Shown here one piece after another: positions 58,372 to 64,000 of a DNA stretch of 64,000 nt; the stretch's first letter is position 1, and every line of letters starts with the position of its first letter. The position numbers and the translations under genes are program-made. Where the stretch lies: contig OY282559.1 of the NCBI GenBank assembly GCA_958295665.1, positions 256,374,461-256,438,460 of the forward strand. The letters are read 5' to 3'. Source of the DNA: Tipula vernalis. Its lineage: Eukaryota; Arthropoda; Insecta; Diptera; Tipulidae. The notes under the pieces are model-generated. The model saw only the letters and a program-made list of their open reading frames with translations, was not told where the DNA came from and searched no databases.

Positions 58372-58659
58372 GCACCTTCAAATCTAGTAATTCCCGATCC
58401 AACTACCTCAAAGCCGATACTTCCGAGCCCGCTCATATCACCAGTAGTTCCAAATGGTCCTGAATTTGAAGATGAAATATCGTTGATTGATTCTGAAGAT
58501 GAATTTCATCAAAATGATTCCGAAGCTGTAAATGAATATTTTAGTGAAATTTCTTCTCCATCACCAGCCAAAGAACCCGACCGAGAAGACGAAGAAACTA
58601 TCTTTGATAGCTGCGTAAGCATTTTGAACACTAGTGCACAAGCTCTTGAAACCACCTAA
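58372..58659 (+). pseudogene. Open acidic/proline-rich segment, possible N-terminal part of a relic gene
   Basis: 95 codons are open between stops, without a start codon. The composition is protein-like: SNLVIPDPTTSKPILPSP, then EFEDEISLIDSEDEFHQND and KEPDREDEETIFDS, ending at TAA 58657. It lies about 210 bases before the next relic on the same strand and could be its disordered N-terminal region. I do not recognise it. Confidence 0.35.
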
Positions 58660-58872
58660 CCAACAAGGAAGAGAAATATCATGGATGCGAAGTCTCGAAG
58701 AATTAAATATGAAACTAACTACAGCATTGCAGGTAAAAAAACATTATACAAGTCTGTTTAGATACCTATGCTTAAAACAGATTATTTCGTTTTCAAAATG
58801 TTCAGAATTTTTGTACACCACAAAAAAGAGGTCGAAAAAAAAAGCATAACAGAAAGTCTTGTTGCCTTGTAA

Positions 58873-59214
58873 GTAATAGAGGAAAAGGTCAACTTATGGG
58901 AGTGGCTAATGGAAAATAAACAGCTTATACTTAAGCAAGTAATTTACGAAACAGCAGATTTTATCGAAAGGTTTAAGCAAGGATTACCAAAAATCTCAAC
59001 TCATCATTATATCATGAAGCTACAACAGCAGTATTTCAAAGAGCTTAAGAAATCAATTTCCAAATAAAACAGCGGAACTATGAAAGTAGACTTCGCTCAA
59101 AATTATTCCTTTCTAGTTCAAGACTCTGTTCAAGGATTTCATTGGACTAACATTCAGGCAACTAGGAAGAACTATTGCGGTGGGAGAACGGTAAAAGTAC
59201 GGAACTTACAATGA
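58873..59214 (+). pseudogene. Relic of a second transposon-derived DDE-like protein family
   Basis: One frame, broken by a single TAA at 59065-59067, reads DFIERFKQGLPKISTHHYIMKLQQQYFKELK and then MKVDFAQNYSFLVQDSVQGFHWTNIQAT. This closely follows a family common in insect and other invertebrate genomes whose signature is DFAENYSFxxQDAxQxFHWNNSQAT; the family is annotated as uncharacterised and appears to be transposon-derived. The family Glu of DFAEN is Gln here. The homology ends after QAT, where HPF is expected, and a duplicated GAACGGTAAAAGTAC follows (59185 and 59218). Only this fragment remains. Confidence 0.55.
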
Positions 59215-59233
59215 GGGAACGGTAAAAGTACAG

Positions 59234-61567
59234 TTGATACCACAAAGGAAAAGGAAACAGGTTTGTACACAAAATAAAGCTAACCAATTATTATTAATTG
59301 TAATGTGTCATTTTTAATTACAGTTTCATTTGGATTGATCCATCTTTTAAACAGTTAGTAACTACTTCTGCAGACATTTTCCAGTATTCAACGGTAGATC
59401 TGTCAAGTTAAGTTTGAGTGATTGGAATACTTTTTCTAACTTTTAGCTTTAATTATGTAATATTCAACACTATACAATAAATTAATTGAATCTCGAGATG
59501 ATGGAACTTTTTGCATTATTATTGAGCTTTGACCTTTTTATTGACCTTTGACATTTTAAATTTTATTTTTATTCTTGATGTTAAATTAAATATGAACCAT
59601 ACTATAACTCCTTGTTTGCATTTTTATGCAAAATATTTGGTTGATGACTGACCTCAATTTTGACCTTGTTCTAAGCCGTAATTAAAAAAATTAAAAAATT
59701 TATATCTGTGGACATTCAATCTGAACAATTTAAGATATCCAAATTTGAAATTGAACATATACTTTGTCAGCCATCAATTTTTGAAAAAAAAGTCGATTTT
59801 TTATTTCAAAAAACCCTCCCCACGATATGGGTAAGGTGAAAATTCTGAAAAGCTGGTAATCTTAGTACTTTGTATATGTGCAATCAAACATACAAAGTTT
59901 GGAGACGATCAAAAAATGTAAGTTCGTTATTATAACAGAAATAGTTACTCATGTATTAAAATATTTAGAAATAACATAGAGAAACGGAAAAATGTTTAAC
60001 CACATTCAATTTTTAGTGCGGAGATCGGTGACCAGGGACTAGTTACTTTATATTCGAAAAAGAAAATAATTTGTTTTCAAGCTGTGTCATCAAAATTATG
60101 ATTTTTGACAAACAGGTCCTACATATATTTTTGAAAGAGACAATAATATCTAGATTTAATTAACAATCATACTATCTATCTTATAGATTAACTCTCCGAT
60201 TCTTAAAATGTACATTTAGGATAGCTCGAATGGTCTCAGTAGACGCAGTAAGGGTCGATAGTCACACAAATCCCAGCAAAAAGACCTATGGAATGGATTA
60301 CTTTCTGTGATACGCTATATTGTTGGCAAGGAGAAGGTTACCTACATCAAACACGCTTATACAAAATTAATAATTGATTTGTTTTCCATTAATTTTCTAG
60401 AAATGAAAATAGAAAACTCATAAATATCAAATTTTTAGTCACAATAAAATTAATTAAGAAATCATTTACAGTTTAGATTAATAACCTCCTAATGATAGAA
60501 AATTGAATTATGGAATGGAAGCCTTCAAACTAATTAACTAAAAAGTAAAGAAGTGTAGTTTACTTTTAGCACAATATTTTATTGAATTGGTTTTACGTCA
60601 AAATCACACGAAGAGAAAAACTGAGTGTATTGTAAACATTTCTCGTAATATTTTACCTTCTTCCAATTTATCCAGCAAACAAATTAATTATTTTTTATTT
60701 TAAAATAAAGCAGAATAGTTCTAATTGTAAGCACCAAAAACTTTTCTGGTTTTGATTTCAAAAACAACTATTGGTTTTTTCTATTGTAGAAGAACACTTT
60801 TCGAGTATTTATTCCTATAATTGTTTTTTAAATTTAACAATAATTTCGATGAAACATAAAACTTATCGAATCGATTTCCTTTAGAAATTTTATGTAGCAT
60901 TGAAAACGAGTTTTCTATTTGAAAGCAAAAAAAAAAAAAAAAATTTGCAGTACTTTTCTATGCAGCTAATAATAATACACAAACAATTATAAATATTTTA
61001 AATGGTTTTGTTAATTTTTATTTTTTGTTGTATTTTAATAATTAATGGTATTTATTCAATTAGTTGGTAGTTTTATATATGTGTATACGATGAGGAAACT
61101 AATAGGCATTTCGACCATAACTAATTGCTAACAAGGATGATAACAGATAAAAAGAGGATGTATTCAAATAAATTGAATAAAGTTTTATGGAGCTTTTTTA
61201 ACAATAGATTTTCTATTTTTTGCTGTATTGAACTTCAGAATTAAATTACATTGATATCAACGGCAGACATTTTTTGCAATAGATTTTGTTTTATTACAAG
61301 TTTTTATTGTTGATTTTGCACAATTTATAGTACCATAGGTGTGTATATATAAAACCGGAATTTACTAATAAATACCGCCACCTGTCAATGTACCTTTCGA
61401 CAAACCGCGTCATCGGTGCCACTGTTTTCTTTTGACATCGTCAACAACATCCAATTCTAACCATACAAGTTTTACATAATAACGCATGTTTTTTTACGTA
61501 TTAAGAATATCGAGTTTTGTGCCTACATTTTACGATTTTCGGACGTCATTGATTTTTTTGTTACCAT
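59234..61567. other. Unassigned AT-rich stretch
   Basis: No gene or defined repeat. Homopolymer A run at about 60930-60945. Confidence 0.3.
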
Positions 61568-62100
61568 TTGAAGAAAACTGCTGCAGAATCACATCGAATG
61601 CTTGTCGCAGCTTACTGTGAGCATGCTCTTGGTAAATCACAAAGCTATGTGTGGTTTAATAAATTTAAAAGTGGTGATTTTGACGTGAGAAACGAAGAAC
61701 GTAGAAGACCCCCAAAAAAGTTTGAAGACAGCAAATTACATGCATTGTTGAGAGAAGCCGTTTCCATATGTTTAAAAGTCATAGGAAAGATCCAAAAGCT
61801 GGGAAAATGGGTTTCGCATAAACTGAATGAAAGACAACAGGAAAATCGAAAAACCACTTGCGAAATGTTGCTCGCCAGATAAAAAAAAAGTCATTTTTCC
61901 ATCGAATTGTGACTGGCGATGAAAAATGAATCTAGTTTGAGAATCCAAAGCACAAAAAGTCTTCGGTTGATCCAGGGCAACCGCATCGACATCGACTGCA
62001 AAGCTAAATCGCTTCGGACAGAAGATAATGCTCTGTATTTGGTGGGATCAAAAGAGTGTGATTTATTTTGAGCTGGTAAAACCTGTTGAAGTCGTAAATA
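61568..62100 (+). pseudogene. mariner transposase relic
   Basis: The frame 61568-61882 reads KKTAAESHRMLVAAYCEHALGKSQSYVWFNKFKSGDFDVRNEERRRPPKKFED, the DNA-binding half of mariner transposases. It then jumps to GKWVSHKLNERQQENRKTTCEMLL, where the family has WVPHEL. The helix-turn-helix segment between is deleted. After a stop and frame changes, IVTGDEK (first catalytic Asp), PGQPHRH-like and FGGIKRV remains follow to about 62100. The rest, with two catalytic acids, is absent; the family A retrotransposon LTR remnant lies just beyond. Left terminal repeat not found. Confidence 0.85.
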
Positions 62101-62235
62101 TAAAAGTCAAAATTTTAGCTTTTTAAATGGTTGCTATTCAGGCAGAAAATCGGTTAAAATATGTGGTAAATTTTATTATTTTTACCACAGTTAAAATATT
62201 TAACTTTTTTACCGTTGTAGTTTCTGATAAATTTG

Positions 62236-62296
62236 TGTTTTGTTTTATTCACAATCCAGTGATTCGAACCTTGATTGACAAGACAAAAACGTAACA
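62236..62296 (+). mobile_element. 3' remnant of a family A 5' LTR
   Basis: TTTTATTCACAATCCAGTG and ...GACAAAAACGTAACA match the last ~60 bases of the solo LTRs at 3248-3644 and 29429-29859. Upstream the similarity stops, so the LTR is 5' truncated. It is followed by a primer site and a gag, which identifies the internal region that belongs to the solo LTRs. Confidence 0.8.
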
Positions 62297-62298
62297 AT

Positions 62299-62312
62299 TG
62301 GTGACAGCGAGG
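62299..62312 (+). other. Primer binding site of the family A retrotransposon
   Basis: TGGTGACAGCGAGG lies two bases after the LTR end. It has the TGG start expected for a tRNA primer site. The tRNA was not assigned. Confidence 0.65.
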
Positions 62313-62339
62313 GGATTGTAAATAATAAAACACAGGAAA

Positions 62340-63348
62340 TGATTCTCTACGAAATAAAAGTTTTAGAATTAAGGAAGGAATTTGAGAAACCAAGTTTGTC
62401 CACTGATGGTATAGTAAAGGTATTATACAAAATGCGACTATACGTGAGGCCTTGAAGAACGAAGGGTTAGAGACGGAATATTATGATTTTAGAAAAGAAG
62501 TGACCGAAAAGAAGAAACTCAAGGATTAGAAGTTCCGATTTTTCACAGTTAATGGATGCTAGAAACCAGATGATGGAGCGGCAAATACCGAAGCAAGGTA
62601 AAGGTTGACGTTTAAGAGCCAATTAAGTGGTCAAACCAAATGATGTAAGAAAAACCAAAGCCACCGTTGGATACAAAAAACCAATCAAACCAAGAAATTA
62701 AACAACAAATGGCGAGAATTGAACAACCAATCCAATTTATGGAGCGTTAGATAGGAGAAATTATCGAGGCCCAAAAGAGAATGGTCGAAACAATTCTAGA
62801 ATTGTCTACACATGTACACGGCGAAACAGAGATACTGTAAACGGAAATTCAAAAGATGGAACATAAATTTCAAACAAGCTGCAGCATTACAAGCTGAGTT
62901 TCAACGCGTCCGAAAAGAGTTAACTAATGTCATCACAAGTGGAACAATCATGCAAGTGGTTCAGACCATTTATTCGATTAAGTTAGAGCCACCAACATTC
63001 GACAGAACAACATCTTTCGGCATTTTCAAATTTCAATTTGAAACGATGGCAAAGCATAGTTATTGGAACCATCAACATCGTATCGCAGCGTTAATGGTTG
63101 CCCTTAAAGTTCAAGCAGCAGAGGCTTTACAAACCATACCGGAACAAGAACGCAAGAGTTATTCCGATATTATGAAGGTGCTGGATCGGAAGTACTGCAG
63201 TGACTTGGTACATCCAGCACATATAAGTAGGCCGGATAATTACATGGAAAGGTTTAAAATTGACGCACTCATTGACGACATTCGAGAAATAGACAGAGTG
63301 GTGATTTTTTCACAAGCCATCACCAAACCGTTAATGAAATTAGGCTGA
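62340..63348 (+). pseudogene. gag: Family A retrotransposon gag, partly broken
   Basis: The upstream part (62340-62810) has coding-like charged sequence with several stops. From 62812 a frame of 178 codons is open: coiled region AALQAEFQRVRKEL, then IKLEPPTFDRTTSFGIFKFQFETMAKHSYWN, RIAALMVALKVQAAEALQTIPEQERKSYSDIMKVLDRKYCSD. This is the Gypsy/mdg-type capsid core (PPTFDGttsfxxFkxqFe...W...ALxxALxgxAaexL). The expected Gly of FDG is Arg, and H in place of E/G elsewhere hints at decay. The zinc-knuckle region up to 63700 is not clear. Confidence 0.7.
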
Positions 63349-63717
63349 ATGGAAATCGATACATGTTATAAAATCGATCACATCTCAAGTTACTGTCGGT
63401 AAAAAATACAAGAACGGGGAAGATAGCCGCTTTTTATGCAGCAAAGAATAGGCAAAGACTGGCGAACATCGAACGGTCGGGACAGACATTCAGAGGCAAA
63501 ATCGGTAAACTCAGATGATATGTTACCGAAACAAAAATCACACGCAAGGATTGCTTGTATGCAACTTGTATGCAAAGCACACCCAGGGGAGAGCAGACAT
63601 CGGCCAAGGCTGCATGAATGGTACCGCTTATTAAGGTGGAAGGGTTACAAGTCAGTTTAGAGGAACAGAAGCTGGCTTTGCCATCTGATTGTCCCATAAC
63701 ATATTCCATAACATAAC

Positions 63718-64000
63718 ATGCCCCATATCCCTGTTACGAGTGTAGCTCGAGACGGTGGCAGTGTAACAATCAAGTGTAATTTTGATGGAAGAAAGTATGT
63801 CATAACGTTGGATACAAGAGCAACTCACGCGACTGTCAAAGGAGATCTGATCGGAGGAGTTGTCCAGCTGGCTGATAGATTGCAATTACGAATGGCAAAT
63901 GGAGATAGTGCAATAATAAAAGGAGAAAAGATCGTGAACATAAGTATCAAGAAAACTATTTTCCAACACAAAGTTCTGATCGCAAATATTGTAGACGAAG
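63718..64000 (+). CDS. pol: Aspartic protease domain of the family A retrotransposon, 3' end outside the window
   Basis: Open from an ATG at 63718 to the window end (94 codons). It reads VTIKCNFDGRKYVITLDTRATHATV and later RLQLRMANGDSAIIKGE and VLIANIVDE, the two strands and flap of a retropepsin. The active site is LDTRAT where the family has DTGAT: Gly to Arg in the catalytic triad, which should abolish activity. The true start of the pol frame is probably upstream. It continues into the next sequence. Confidence 0.7.
   Translation, partial: MPHIPVTSVARDGGSVTIKCNFDGRKYVITLDTRATHATVKGDLIGGVVQLADRLQLRMANGDSAIIKGEKIVNISIKKTIFQHKVLIANIVDE

Noticed and set aside
1..64000. Host genes, tRNA, rRNA
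   Set aside because: I looked for conserved proteins, tRNA-like cloverleafs and rRNA-like sequence in both strands by eye and saw none. A tRNAscan-SE or Rfam search would be decisive.

Overview
The window looks like repeat-rich chromosomal DNA from an insect, most likely a fly. It is strongly AT-rich. The only clearly spliced genes (the two of a Harbinger transposon) have introns of about 55-64 bp, the size typical of Diptera. I recognise no conserved host gene, rRNA, tRNA or CRISPR. Almost everything interpretable is a transposable element, intact or decayed, and many are nested inside each other. Organism identity is inference.

Layout 0-13 kb: the tail of a LINE reverse transcriptase whose 3' region has a long hairpin (1-590); a 1.18-kb element with 122-bp inverted repeats and a perfect 24-bp internal hairpin (1144-2321); a solo LTR with ATAT target duplication (3248-3644); a decayed LINE endonuclease on the minus strand (5325-6348); an intact 731-codon BED-finger hAT transposase on the minus strand (7289-9484); and a 1.5-kb element with ~200-bp inverted repeats (10860-12381).

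Layout 12.7-38 kb: a minus-strand Helitron Rep/helicase pseudogene (25757 down to about 12750) is split by a 9.9-kb Ty3/Gypsy retrotransposon (13321-23217). That element has LTRs that differ in the aligned part by one indel, a GTCC target duplication, a PBS and a PPT. Its gag, pro and most of pol are open, but its reverse transcriptase is broken by a deletion. Next come a plus-strand Gypsy pseudogene of another lineage (25757-28978) containing a LINE fragment with a 14-bp target duplication, a Tc1-like transposase relic with a second solo LTR of the 3.2-kb family in its terminal repeat (29404-31165), a GGGCCGAATGTCGAA minisatellite (32546), and a Jockey-type ORF1 joined to a third Gypsy pseudogene (33344-37036).

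Layout 38.8-64 kb: a transposon with 38-bp inverted repeats (38828-43466) carries a DDE-like gene with one internal amber codon and several direct copies of a CAATATCTGCTAACT-type motif. A complete Harbinger element (40334-43355) with nuclease and Myb/SANT-like genes sits inside it. Two short MITEs (44022, 45368) and a decayed relative of the 13-23 kb Gypsy element (45.6-50.8 kb) follow. Then comes a largely non-coding 6.37-kb unit bounded by CACAGT-type inverted repeats (50824-57190), which contains a 251-bp tandem duplication with poly-G tracts. The right end holds a relic of a second DDE-like family (58873-59214), a mariner relic (61568-62100), and the start of the Gypsy element whose LTRs are the two solo copies (62236-64000).
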